A DNA stretch of 64,000 bases from Psettodes erumei (Eukaryota > Chordata > Actinopteri > Pleuronectiformes > Psettodidae), in assembly GCA_016785225.1 (NCBI GenBank), contig JAFBJZ010000612.1, positions 2,066,001 to 2,130,000 on the forward strand, in the 5' to 3' direction. The position numbers and the translations under genes were made by a program. A model generated the notes under the pieces. The model had not been told where the DNA came from. It did no database searches and was given only the letters and a program-made list of their open reading frames with translations. Shown here in pieces: positions 23,626 through 34,799 of the stretch (the first letter of the stretch is position 1; every line of letters starts with the position of its first letter).

Positions 23626-25699
23626 GTGTGTGTTAATAAAGAGGGTGAGTACTTTAATCAAGCAACTACCCAGATAATCCTGAAGCCAGAGTGTTTTTTG
23701 TTCCAAATAGTAATTTTTGGTAACAAAAGCAAGGTAGAAAAAAAACTTTAAAAAATATCATTAAAGTTCTCATGAAACCTAATGAGCTTCTGAATTCAAA
23801 ACCATTTTCCCCCAAAAGTGAAATATTGCTTTCCTAACATGCTGAGACTATGGCAGGTAATCTTTCACTGAGCATGGTGCAAATTCATTTTCCTGAGAGG
23901 AGGACATACAATGTGCCCCCCCACATTCATTCAATTGACCAGGTGTCATGTAGTCTATGAACTCATTGATCAAGGGTAAATGGAGACATGTCTGGAGGAT
24001 GCCTGCTCCATGATGCTTGTCTCGTCATGAATGAATAGGTACCTTTGTAAGTGGCTATCGATTTACTTGTCAGGAGAAGCTGCTTGCTATTACAAAAGAA
24101 TTGCATGAACACAGAGGCCATTTACATATCTCTCAAAGCTGATTATTAACAAAGAGGGTCAGTAGGTTTTAATAGGCACATCGTCAGATACAGTTTACAT
24201 CATGAAGCTTAACATGTAATACTATAATAATACTAATATGTAACTTCTAATCATGGCTTAAATTGAAAAAATAGAAGAGTATTTTTTTTCCACACGTTTG
24301 TCTTCCTTTCCAAAGTGTAGGGCCTACATCACCCACAATGCAACTTGACTGCCAACAATTCAGTCTGAAATATTTGTGTTATGCTCATAGTGTCTAATGT
24401 AAGATTCAGGCATTAACATTAATCAGAGATGATAAGTGGGCTACAGAATTCGCTCCACACCACCAGATTTTTTTCATTTTCACATATTTGTAGTAGTCAG
24501 CCGCAACTGATGCTGACTCAAGTGAAGTCACTTAAAGAGATTTATCTGACTTCAAAACGCTCTTACTTTTTTTCACATAGTACTCCCCAAAATTTTTTTT
24601 AGACTTCAAAGTGGAAAATCATTTGAGTGCCCCTTTCAAAGGCTTTTAACGGTTTCAATTTGTAAAATCTTATTTGGCCAAATTGCATTTTTGTGGAAAC
24701 AGGTGTATATGGATTTTACAAAAATAAAGTTTAAACAAGTTTTTACTGTCTAGGTTTAGAAATGATAGTGAGTGGATGTGACAGTGTGATGGATTGGATG
24801 AAACATGAGATTCATGTGGTGAAATGTGAGTGATTCTGAAAGGTTCCATGTTGCAATGGTTCCTACACCTGCATCAGTGATGTGATGCAAGCACAGGTCC
24901 CTTCAACTGCTCCACTGAAAATAATGTTACACGACTTGTCACAAATCACAAATATGGGGACTATTTATAGTGCTATATCTCAGTCTGTTATCTACTCAAA
25001 TGACACGTGTCTTTGGCCATGTCTTCTGATTCTCAGTGTGAAAAAATATCAGCAATACAAGCCACAATTTTTGAAACAAGGTATTAGATATTGTATGTAT
25101 TGCATTCAGTCTACATCTGCCTTTCTCCCTGTGTTAGAACTGTTGCCTGTGTATCACCTTGGTGACCTCTGAGTGCAGGCACACAACTGATTGAGATCAG
25201 TTGATTAGACACCTTAGCAGCAATACAATGTCACAGTAGCTATTGCACAAGGCAGCATCAACCATTAAAGAAAATCAAAGTCAGTGGGGCTGTAAAATGT
25301 TAAGACTTTTTAAAAAATGTAGTAGTTTGCCCTTAACACAACCACATAGTTTAAAGCATGCAGCAAGTGTGTCATGAAAGAAGTTTGTGGAGTGACGTTG
25401 AATAAAGCTCACTCTCTTAGTTAGTAGTTAATACATTAGTAATTAGTTTGTGGTAACTTCATTATACCCAAAATGTATATAGTCAAATACAAGCCATTAA
25501 AAGCAATGGTGCTTCCAAGAGTTGTCATGAGGCATTGTATCAGCTTTCCTTCATTTATGCATTAGAGTGATTAGTAATATTTTAATTCCACAACAAAAAC
25601 TAGTTCATTAAAGGAAAATGCACATGAAGAACAATTAAATAACTGCTGCAACTGTAATTAATTTTGGCAACATAACTGTCACAATTATATCATAAATAT

Positions 25700-25915
25700 T
25701 TTCTTTTCCAGCTGGGGCCGCACACCCTAAGCCTGATTCTGTTAAAAGGAATTTTTCCTCTCCACTGTTGCCAGGGGCTTGCTCATTTTGGGAACTTTTG
25801 GGTTTCTCTCTTTAACATTGTGGGGCTATGACATAACTCTGTAAAGTCGCTTGAGATAGTGTATGTATTGAATGCGCACTATATAAATAACATTGCATTT
25901 GATTGGATTAACATC
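25700..25915 (+). repeat. LINE/SINE 3'-tail-like repeat
   Basis: The order of phrases (a TTTTTCCTCTCCACTGTTGCC core, then GCTTGCTCAT, then CTTGAGATAG, then CACTATATAAATAA and a TTTGATTGGATT tail) is that of a very common teleost retroposon 3' end. Recognition is from memory of the repeat and needs a library search. Confidence 0.55.
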
Positions 25916-26614
25916 ACTCCTCAATCATTTCTCAATGACAGTTTTTTTTTCAACTACAGATTGAAGAGAAAGAAGAAACAATTATTTCATGTAAGGATAT
26001 ACATGTGCTGTACAACAAACAATCTGAAAAAGGTTTACATTTTACAATATAAGACAATGCTGTCTGTCCCATCTGTCCTTGCTTTTGCAGCAGCAAGAAC
26101 AATAACTGTAATAAAATATACTCCCACATACAAATAAAAGCAAGAAAAGTCATTAAATAAAGAATAGTATAATAAATACACAAACATATTTTGCAAGAAA
26201 TTGAATTTAGAGAGATTTAACAAAAGTAGGATGTAAACTTTAAAATTAACTTCCAAATGAACTGTTAAATAAAACTCTGTTTTAACTAAAGAAGAATTGA
26301 CTCCTTAATTAATTTTCACACTGGCGTCTGTGGATCTTCCAGAATAGGAGGCACTTTGGTTTTGTTAAGGGACTTACTGGATTTTCCAGATGTATGTTTA
26401 AGTGTTTTGAGAAGCACAAATAAAATTCCATCCACTTCCACTGTACTGAGTTGGTGGGTATCCAGCCTCAGCTACAGCCTTCATGGTGACAATTTCAGCA
26501 GCAGCTATTATCTGCAGCCATTTCTGTCTGTGCACTCTGCAAACCATCCTCAGCCATTGTGTCTACCTGAATCCTGATTTTTATGATGCCAGCTTTAAAC
26601 CCAGCATCTGACTA

Positions 26615-26950
26615 ACCCTGCAACAATTAATAATTGCAATTGGAACAAATAGTAGCGTAGTCAAGGAAAAGAAACTATTTGATGATCAATTAATAATTTG
26701 AGCAATTTCTTCAAGCAAAAGCAGTGAACATTTAATGGCTCCAGGTTTTCAAATTTGTGATTTTGTGGCTTTCTTACATTACCATATGACTAATATTTTG
26801 ATGTTTTGGATTGAGACAAGACAAAACAAGATATCTGATCACCTTGTGCTCTGGGAAATTACTAATGAGCTTTTTGCAAAGTTCCCTGATATTTCACAGA
26901 CTAAACAAGTGATTGATGAAAAAGAATGAAAATAATTGTTAGTTGGAGTT
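26615..26950. repeat. Degenerate MITE-like repeat
   Basis: The left end reads CTGCAACAATTAATAATTG and the right end, reverse complemented, reads CTCCAACTAACAATTATTTT, giving imperfect terminal inverted repeats around A+T-rich DNA. It resembles a frequent fish repeat with alternating ATTAAT motifs. The single open frame inside has no recognisable product. Confidence 0.45.
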
Positions 26951-27479
26951 CTCAGGATCTGCTACAGCCCCCGCCCTAGAATCCAGCTCCAGTGTTTCCT
27001 AGCCAGTTCCATAGGCCCCAGTACTCAGCCTCAGCTGCAACGTGCATCTGTCACAAGTCAGCTCCAGCCCCAGCCTCCAATGACTATCATTGGATCAGCA
27101 CACACTGTTTTATTATTGTCTTTCAAATTTCACTTGGGAGCTTGATGGATTTAAAATTCATATCCTCAGACAACCTTGACTGTGAGTTATGAAGGCTGAA
27201 GATTTTGCCGGAGCTACTCAGAGTAAATCATCATTACCAAGATGCAATGGAGTAAGCATTAGTGTCAGCAGTTTTTTTATTGACATACTGTAAATTTGGC
27301 TTTAAAACAGCAATGAGGTGTATGCTTGAGGTGGACAGAAAATCTGCCCTTTATTGTAGACAAGGAAGAATAACCTTTTATCTTCTTTCAAACTTTCTCA
27401 CAAGAGCTTGAAAGAGGATTTTGTTTAAGTTGAAAACTGCAGACTGCTCCCTCCAGGTTGGGAATGATTTTTTTTATTA

Positions 27480-27560
27480 TTAAACCTTTATTTAACCAGA
27501 TAAAAAACCATTGAAATCAGGATCTCTTTCACAAGGGTGACCTGGCCAAAAGGTCAGTGG
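27480..27560 (+). repeat. Short dispersed-repeat fragment
   Basis: Reads as CCTTTATTTAACCAG followed by GATCTCTTTCACAAG and GTGACCTGGCC, a combination common in teleost genomes. It abuts the left end of the broken LINE coding region and may be part of that insertion or a separate repeat. Confidence 0.4.
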
Positions 27561-27589
27561 CGACCCAGTAAGGAACGTCCCATTAGGAA

Positions 27590-29990
27590 CACGAGGGTAA
27601 GTGCCTCGGCCTGCACTTCCAACTATGGAATTCAACATTGTGCCCCCGAAGCTCAGCAAAGTCAGGCAGGTCATGAGGGAGGCAAGGTCCTCATTAGCAC
27701 CAGGCCCCAACGGAGTCCCCTACGAGCCATATAAAAACTGCCCAAAGGTGCTACAGTTGCTACAGTACCTTATGAGAACTGCCTGGAAAAGCAAATCATT
27801 CCATCTGAACGGGAAACAGCTGTAGCGGTCTTTATCCCCAAGGAAGCAAACTCAAACATAACAGCCAGTTCAGAAACATCACCCTACTGAACGTAGAAGA
27901 AAAAATCTGCTTCACCATGCTGGCGAAAAGGATGACCCCCTACCTGCTTGAGAACGGCTACAGAGACACCAACTGCCAGAAGGTGAGAATCCCGGGCTTC
28001 CCAGGGTGTGTCGAGCACTGTACAATGACCTGGGATCAGATCCAGGCCAAGCAGAAAGATGTCATCCACATCATTTGACTTGATCTTGCGAACGCATTCA
28101 GATCAGTCCCACACCAGCTCATCAGCTATGCCATGGAGTTCTTCCATATGCCCTCCTGCATCAAGAATATGGTTGCATCCTACTTCAATGACTTGCAAAT
28201 GTGCTTTGCCCTCCAAGATTTCATCTCTCCCATCCTGTTGATGGCAGCTTTTGAGGTAATCCTTGTTGGAGCAAGACAGATGGTTGGAGGGATCAGGCTA
28301 CCAGCCAGGCAGAGGCTCCATCCACTGAGGATGTACATGGACGACATCACCAGCCTCCTTCAGCCAGCAGCATGTACATCAAGACTGCTGAAAAGGATGG
28401 ATGAGCTTACATTCTGGACTCGATCAAACCATCAAAATCACGGAACCTATCTCTAAGAAGAGGAGTCAGGAACGGCAGTACCACTTTCATCATAGGGGGA
28501 GAGAAAATCCTCCTCTCTGAGCAACCCATCAAAAGCCTGGGGAGGTAGTACATGGCAGAACTTTCGGACAAACAGATGGGGAGAACCATGATGAAACAGC
28601 TCTCAGAAGGCCTGGCAAAGATTGACCAAAGCCAACTCCCGGGGAAGTACAACGTCTGGTGCTACCAATTTATACAGGAAGGTGATGTGGCCACTGAAAA
28701 TGAGTGATAGCCTTTCATCTACCACAAGTAAAATGGATGGAAAAGCCAATTCATTTGTCAGAAAGTGTCTGGGGCTGCCACAGAGCCTCTCTGAAATGGG
28801 CCTCTTTGGAAGGAACACCTTCCAGCTGCCGTTTCAATCCATCAGTTTGGGCTATAAGCAGGAAAAGACCAGGCTTGTTCTCAAGCTGAGAGTCCACTGA
28901 CCAGACTGTAAGGAGCATGATCATCACGATTCTGACAGGCCAGATGCCCAACTGAGGTCAACCAAGCTATCAGTCGTCTGCAACACCAAGAGACTGTCGG
29001 CAGAGTCCAGGCAGGAAAAGCAGGCCAAGGGTAGGGAGAAGTGCCACGGTTCTATTCAAAGGCCAACCTCAATGAGAAAAAGGACTTGGTGGTGGCGGAG
29101 GTGATGAGGATAAAGGAAGAGTGCTACAAGGTCAAGGCCATGTCGCAGGGCCAACAAGGAAGCTGGACAACCTGGAAGGGAGTCATCAAACGAAACATCA
29201 GTTGGACAGACCTTTGGAAGTTACCGCAGGCAAGGCTCAACTTCCTCATCCGCTCAACATATGACACACCTCCCTGTCCTCAGAACCTTCACTAGTGGTT
29301 TGGGAGCAAGGAATGCTACACATTCTGCAACACCCCTAATGCAAACCTCCAGCACATCTTGTCAGGCTGTAAAATCACGCTCTCCCAGGGACACTACAGA
29401 TAGCACTACGACCAGGTCCTGAGGAAGCCAGCAGTGATGCTGGAGGTCCACCGACAGGGTAACAAATGGGAACCACCAGGAGAGAACCACAGCTTCATCA
29501 GCTTCATCAAATACATCAGGCCAAAAGAAACACCTAGGCCATTTAACCCAACCAGGAGTGGAACATGAGAGTTGACCTCGATAGCTTTGTTTCCCTTGGG
29601 ATCAATGCTACATCTCTTCGCCCCGACATAGTGGCTGGAAGACTACCATCTATCCAGTGGAAGTTGGATGCCAAGGCTATGTGGGGCTGTCAACCACATG
29701 CCTAATGAGGGACGCAGGAGTGGCCGAAGGGGAACGTAAAGAAGGTAACCAAAGAGCTGGCAGAGGAGACTGAGAAGGGGAACTTTTGACTCTCGCTGAG
29801 AAGGAAGGACAAGTGCTGAGGATACAGTGACAGGGAGACATCCCTGTCACTGCTCCACCACCAGGAGACATTCCAGGAGTAAAGGAGAGAAACGTTGTGG
29901 ATCAGTGGTTCCTGGCTGATGACCCTGCAGCTGACCTGTGGGCACCGGAGATGCGACTGGCAGCACTGTGTAACCTGCCTCAGCTCTAAC
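27590..29990 (+). pseudogene. Broken LINE with restriction-like endonuclease (R2/HERO-type)
   Basis: Discontinuous pieces in shifting frames read in order like a reverse transcriptase of the RLE class of non-LTR elements. APGPNGVPYEPYK (about 27698) is the N-terminal RT block, LDLANAF (28081) is RT motif A, YMDDIT (28335) is the catalytic motif, and LWKLPQARLNFLIRSTYD (29215) precedes a cysteine/histidine knuckle (C-x8-H-x4-C, about 29330-29377) typical of the linker before the endonuclease. Many stops and frameshifts break it, so it is dead. The last recognisable coding stretch ends near 29986. The 5' part is missing. Class is fairly sure; the exact clade (HERO or a relative) is not. Confidence 0.65.
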
Positions 29991-30285
29991 TGTAAAGGAT
30001 AAAGACTGAGAGATACAGATACATTTTCAATACATTAATTACCTTGGGGACCAGAAAATCAGAGTCTAGACTGCTATAGGAGAAAGGGGTATTAGTAATG
30101 TGCATTGAGTGGAAGAGTAAAGAATTCACACAACCAACAGGTAAGTATTTACATGTGTTATATTGTGTTGATTAAAAAGATAAAATTAAATTTAAAAAAA
30201 TTAAAGTGCCAGCAACCACATGACAGATCAACAACAGTCCACATTAAATTCAGCCACTGACAGAATCACAGTCTTTGTTTGGGTG

Positions 30286-30900
30286 TGTTACGGCCCAGTA
30301 AATGGAACCATAACACGACAGCCAAAACGAGGAGGAACAATGTTGCTGCAGTACGAACAAATTTATTTACTGGGGAACTAAAAATTTAGAGATCACAGTT
30401 ACAAAAATCTACAAAACGCTGTGGTGGAGGTGGGGACAGTGGTTGTGCCAAACAAAAGAAATCAATACAAACAAAACAGGGCCTCACTACATTCCCTGAC
30501 TATGAAATAAAAAAAACAAAAGACTATCTCACTTATCTAAAAAAAAGTTTTCAATAAAACAGTACAAGGGTGGCACCAACCAATAAACAGACAAAACCAA
30601 CACTACGTGTGTGTAAATGTAAAGGGGGCCCCATGCTCACCTAGTCCTGAACCTCCACCATATACCATCCGACACCGGAGAAAAAACAGGAAACGAGAAA
30701 GAGGGAGGAGTTTTCCGGTGGGTGCTATATATGGTCTCCTGTTTAGTGATAGGCTGCCCAGCGTCTGAAGGGCCCAATCAGGAGTCTGGTCAGCCTGCAC
30801 AGGTGTTTCCAGAGTACCTGGAAAACAGAAAGAAAGGGAGGACCAAAAAGAAAAACAGAAAAACAGAAAAACAGAGCACCCTACTACACGGCACGTAACA
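30286..30900 (-). mobile_element. Solo LTR, 615 bp
   Basis: It begins TGTTACGG and ends CACGTAACA, with matched TGTTACG/CGTAACA ends, and is flanked by an exact 5-bp duplication GGGTG at 30281-30285 and 30901-30905. On the minus strand a CCAAT-type ATTGG and a TATATA element (about 30727-30735) sit in the order of a U3 promoter, and AATAAA follows in the distal part, so I place it on the minus strand. No gag or pol sequence adjoins it. Confidence 0.75.
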
Positions 30901-31449
30901 GGGTGGCTTGCCACATCCACTAAGGTTCCCCTCAGTACAAGAGGAATTCCAGCAGAAGAAGTCGTCTGCATGCAGATCTTAAACCCAGGAATCATACAGA
31001 GAAAATAAAGGACCCAACCTATAAAGGCCAAAAAGGGTTACTATAATATTCACATAACCAAAATATACTTTCAAATATAACTAAATGCATATAAACATGT
31101 TTATAAATGTTTTAAAGCCAAATGCTCAAAATAATTAATTGGAATAAAATTTTCTTAAAAGCTCTACTTACTTAAAAATGTTGAATGCCAGTAGCATTTT
31201 CAGTCTTTTTAAGTTATTAAACCTGTAATTTTTGATTAATATGCTATATTAATATATATACTTTTTTTTGCAGATTATGGTACTTAAAATAATTAACTCA
31301 GAGTTACTTAAAACTCTATGGATTAAACATGAATGTATGTCTTATTTTGAAAGACCTATGAATCAAATTAAGAATCAATTAAGAATAAATTTATTGCATC
31401 AGATCGATTTGTATTATTATACAGCTAATTATCTATCTATCTATCTGTA

Positions 31450-32450
31450 GATATTATTGCAGACACACTTGAACAGGATGGTGTTCTCATTGAATCTGTT
31501 GGTCAGAATGTAAAAAGCACCATCTTCTGTGTTTCTGCTGACAATCTGGCTGCATGTGGGTTAGGTGGCTTTTTGGAGTCATTCAGAGCAGATTATGTTT
31601 GCAGATTCTGTATGGCCACAAGTGAACAGTTTCAAGCAACTGAGGTAAAAAAGGAAGAATTTGTCCAGAGAACCAAAGCTAGTCATGATCTTCATGTACA
31701 AAATGTCCTCAAAGATGAGCATTCAGGCAGCCAATTTGGGGTTGAAAGCGGTTGTGTTACTTCATTACTTCCACCCTGTCACAGGTTTTCCTCCAGATCT
31801 ACTGCATGATCTTTTGGAAGGAATCATTCCAGTTGAATTTGCTCTTTGCATTAAAGAAATGATTTGGCTGAAGTTCTTCACTTTAGAGTATTTGAACCAA
31901 AGGATCACATCATTCCCATATCAGGACACTGATAAAGTAAATAAACCTCATCCGGTTCTCAAAACATTAATGACCCGGGGAACAATTGGAGACAACAGGC
32001 ATGAAAATGGCACTCTGCTCAGTTACTTGTAGGCAGTAAGATAATGCTGCATGGGAGGTTTTGATGGACTTAAAAGAGGTGGTGGAATTAGCATTGAGCC
32101 CATCATTTTCTGAGTAAACACTGGACTATTTTGTTTGCAAAATCAGTGACCACAGACAGATACTCCAAGAGGCTTTCCCTGAGTTTAGGCTTCGTCCTAA
32201 ACATCACTATGTGGAGCATTATCCCACCTTAATTAAATGCTTGGGGTCCCTGGTGCATGTTTGGACCATACGATTTGAGGCTAAATATCGCTTCTTCAAG
32301 AGAGTGGTGCATGACGCTCAAAACTTCAAAAATGTCTTGAAGACACTGGCAATCAGACACCAACGTCATTGTGTAATGTTGAGAGTTTACAGGCAACATA
32401 TCATGCTGTTCCACATTTCAGAACATCCATACAATGTTGTAATATCATAG
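31450..32450 (+). pseudogene. Frameshifted transposon-family gene, class uncertain
   Basis: After a (TATC)n pyrimidine tract and CTGTAG acceptor-like site, a frame reads IIADTLEQDGVLIESVGQ, then a Cys-x2-Cys pair in DYVCRFCMA. Near 31755 it shifts frame and continues as LHYFHPVTGFPPDLLHDLLE, stops at 32030, and resumes with RPKHHYVEHYP (about 32193) and FEAKYRFFKRVVHDAQNFKN (about 32275). I recognise this as a multi-copy uncharacterised protein family of teleost genomes that looks repeat-borne, possibly a transposase of a CACTA-like or related DNA transposon; the class is a guess. At least one frameshift and internal stops make it a pseudogene. Confidence 0.5.
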
Positions 32451-33407
32451 GTCCATGTCGAACCTCTCCAAAAATGCGCAACATGATCTGTAGGGGTCTG
32501 GGAGAGGAAAGCAGCAGCTAGAACCAAGTGTTCATGGAAGTGGCTGTATAGCAGCTAAAATCCAGATTTTTCTTGAAATCCATACTACATTACTAAGGAG
32601 TTTTTGGAACTAAACATTATGCTGAACTACCCTGTAGGTGTTCAAAATTGTAACAATGACAAGCGAATGCGATGTAAATTCCACAATTGCACCAGATAAG
32701 TCAGAAAGTCATTATTGGATTTATCTGCAGATATCTTTGTGGTCAAAAATTGGTTGGGAATGGGTATTGGGTTTGATTAGTAAACTTGTCACCGTATTTA
32801 CACTATTTTAATATTCTTTACATGACATTACATTACATGATGTCTACACAAGGCGTACCACTGTTCTCCATGCCCTCCCTGTATATCTACGAGAGGAAGT
32901 ATCTGGATTTTTCAGAACATGTGTGGCAAGTCCCAGTAAAGAAATATCAAGCAATTGTACTGTAAATTAACCAATTAATATTTTCATTTCATTTATGTTT
33001 AGGACAACACACATTAACCTTTCTGGGTAACATTTTATAATAAGTACACACTATTTAGGCATTAGTTAAGCATTAATAAATATTGAATTCATCATTTATA
33101 CTGCATGAATACTCATTAGTATATAGTTTACACAGTTACAAATATTGCACTCATCATTTTTAAAACATCTACTAACACACTCACTCTTGTCTGAAAAGTA
33201 GACGTGTAACAGCATGCAGACATGTACATCTAAACAGTCTGTTCATCATTTACAGAGACTAACTAAATGATCTTACAAACTAATGACAAATTCTAAATAA
33301 CTGGTGGGTAAGTGATGTAACACTTAATTAAAAAATATTAAATCCAGATGACTTCAGGTTGGCTCAGCCCAAGATGGCAGCATAGGTAACCAGCTCCTGA
33401 TCAGTAC

Positions 33408-33689
33408 TTGAAAAAATCCCCGAGTCCGACTATCTGGATAGAAACAGATACATCTAAAGTAGAGATGGAAAGGGGAGGAAAACCAAGAAGACAAAACAAA
33501 TCAAAAAAACCCGAAGAAACAAACGAATCGACCAACGAAGACAGAGGTGATATAGCGGACAACATGGAGGGTGAGGAAGAACACATGGAGGCCGAGGCAA
33601 CAAGTTGGAAACTCAGAAGATGCTGCTTTGCGAGCCAAGCAAAGACTTCAGGAATTCCAAAGGAAATGAGTGGACGGGGAGATACGTGA
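33408..33689 (+). pseudogene. L1 ORF1 fragment
   Basis: Charged, lysine/glutamate-rich N-terminal part of a presumed L1 ORF1 (MKKSPSPTIWIETD...), ending at a stop at 33689. It lacks the RNA-recognition and C-terminal domains. The assignment rests on position directly before ORF2 and on composition. Confidence 0.4.
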
Positions 33690-34037
33690 GTGCATTCAAA
33701 AGACAAAATAAGAATATGGACAAGCAATTTAATATTGATTGCACTCCTTGATTTGGTCATAATATTGCTCGATGGTCTTCTCTTGGCATATCTGATCAGT
33801 AGCTAAGAACATGCAATTTGCTAGGAGGTTAATGCAGAGACACTATTGGACAATAAGACCAAACCTACCTAGAGAGGGGCCCCCATATGCAGCGGGATAT
33901 TCCCCTCACCCCATGAAGGTAACGTGGGAGGCACACACATGGACACATGCCTACTTTTGAAAGTTAAAGTGTTCCTTGTTCTATATTGAACTGTTCTACG
34001 TTCTTGTGAAGTTGTTACTAGTTGTCATGGTTGCCAT

Positions 34038-34578
34038 ATGGATCCAAAGAAGGTACAAGATTTTACCAAAACAATGAGTAGTATCTCACTAGTGTCACTG
34101 AATGTAAATGGGCTGAACAACCCAATTAAGATGAGTAAGGTCATTTTGAAAATGAGGAAACTTATAGCACAAGTCATCTTCATCCAGGAAACACATTTAT
34201 CCCAGGAAGAGCATGAAAACCTAAAGAAATTTTTTTATAGAAATACTTTCTATAGCACATGCAAGCGGAGAAGAGGGGTTGCGATAATGATACAAAATGC
34301 AATCAATTTTGAATGTTTGAAAGAAGTTAATGATGAAGAGGGACGATTTGTTCTTTTTAAAGGGAAATTAGAGAATAAGATGGTCACATTGATCAATGTA
34401 TATGCCCCACCAGAAAGTGATAAACATTTTTTTTACAAACCTATTTACAATTACAGCATCAGAATCAGAAGGTATTATGATGTGTGCTGGTGATTTTAAT
34501 GTAATTCTGGATCATGAGATAGACACAAAAAGCACAAAAAGAAGTAAGACCCACCTATCTAAATTCAAGGCGCATTAG
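34038..34578 (+). pseudogene. L1 ORF2 endonuclease domain, broken
   Basis: An apurinic-type endonuclease: SLVSLNVNGLNNPIK gives the first catalytic Asn, IFIQETHLS the catalytic Glu, VTLINVYAPPESD the next block, and CAGDFNVILDHEIDT the Asp-Asn pair. The last block is in a shifted frame (frameshift near 34430-34480). The frame then stops at 34576 instead of running on into the RT. Confidence 0.75.
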
Positions 34579-34799
34579 AACAGGCGATAAATACAATACA
34601 CAAAATCTGAGATCCTCAATCACGCCAATTAAAATACAATGTTGCAGAAATACAAAATATATTTAAAGATTACTACCAAAACCTATATACACAACTACCC
34701 TCATCTAGTGAGGAGGAAAAAGACAATTTCTCAACTCACTCGATTTGCCAGCTATTGGAGAACTACAAAACAATGACCTCACTGCTCCTATAACACTAG

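Larger units (their letters stand above)
22345..25695. other. Intergenic DNA, no gene recognised
   Basis: Includes the two microsatellites near 23.4-23.6 kb. The frame at 22953-23138 is open but resembles nothing I know. The stretch 24.4-24.75 kb has the look of an old A+T-rich repeat. Confidence 0.5.

Noticed and set aside
30603..31031. 142-codon minus-strand frame
   Set aside because: Most of it lies in the solo LTR and crosses its border and target duplication, so it is not a gene of either sequence.
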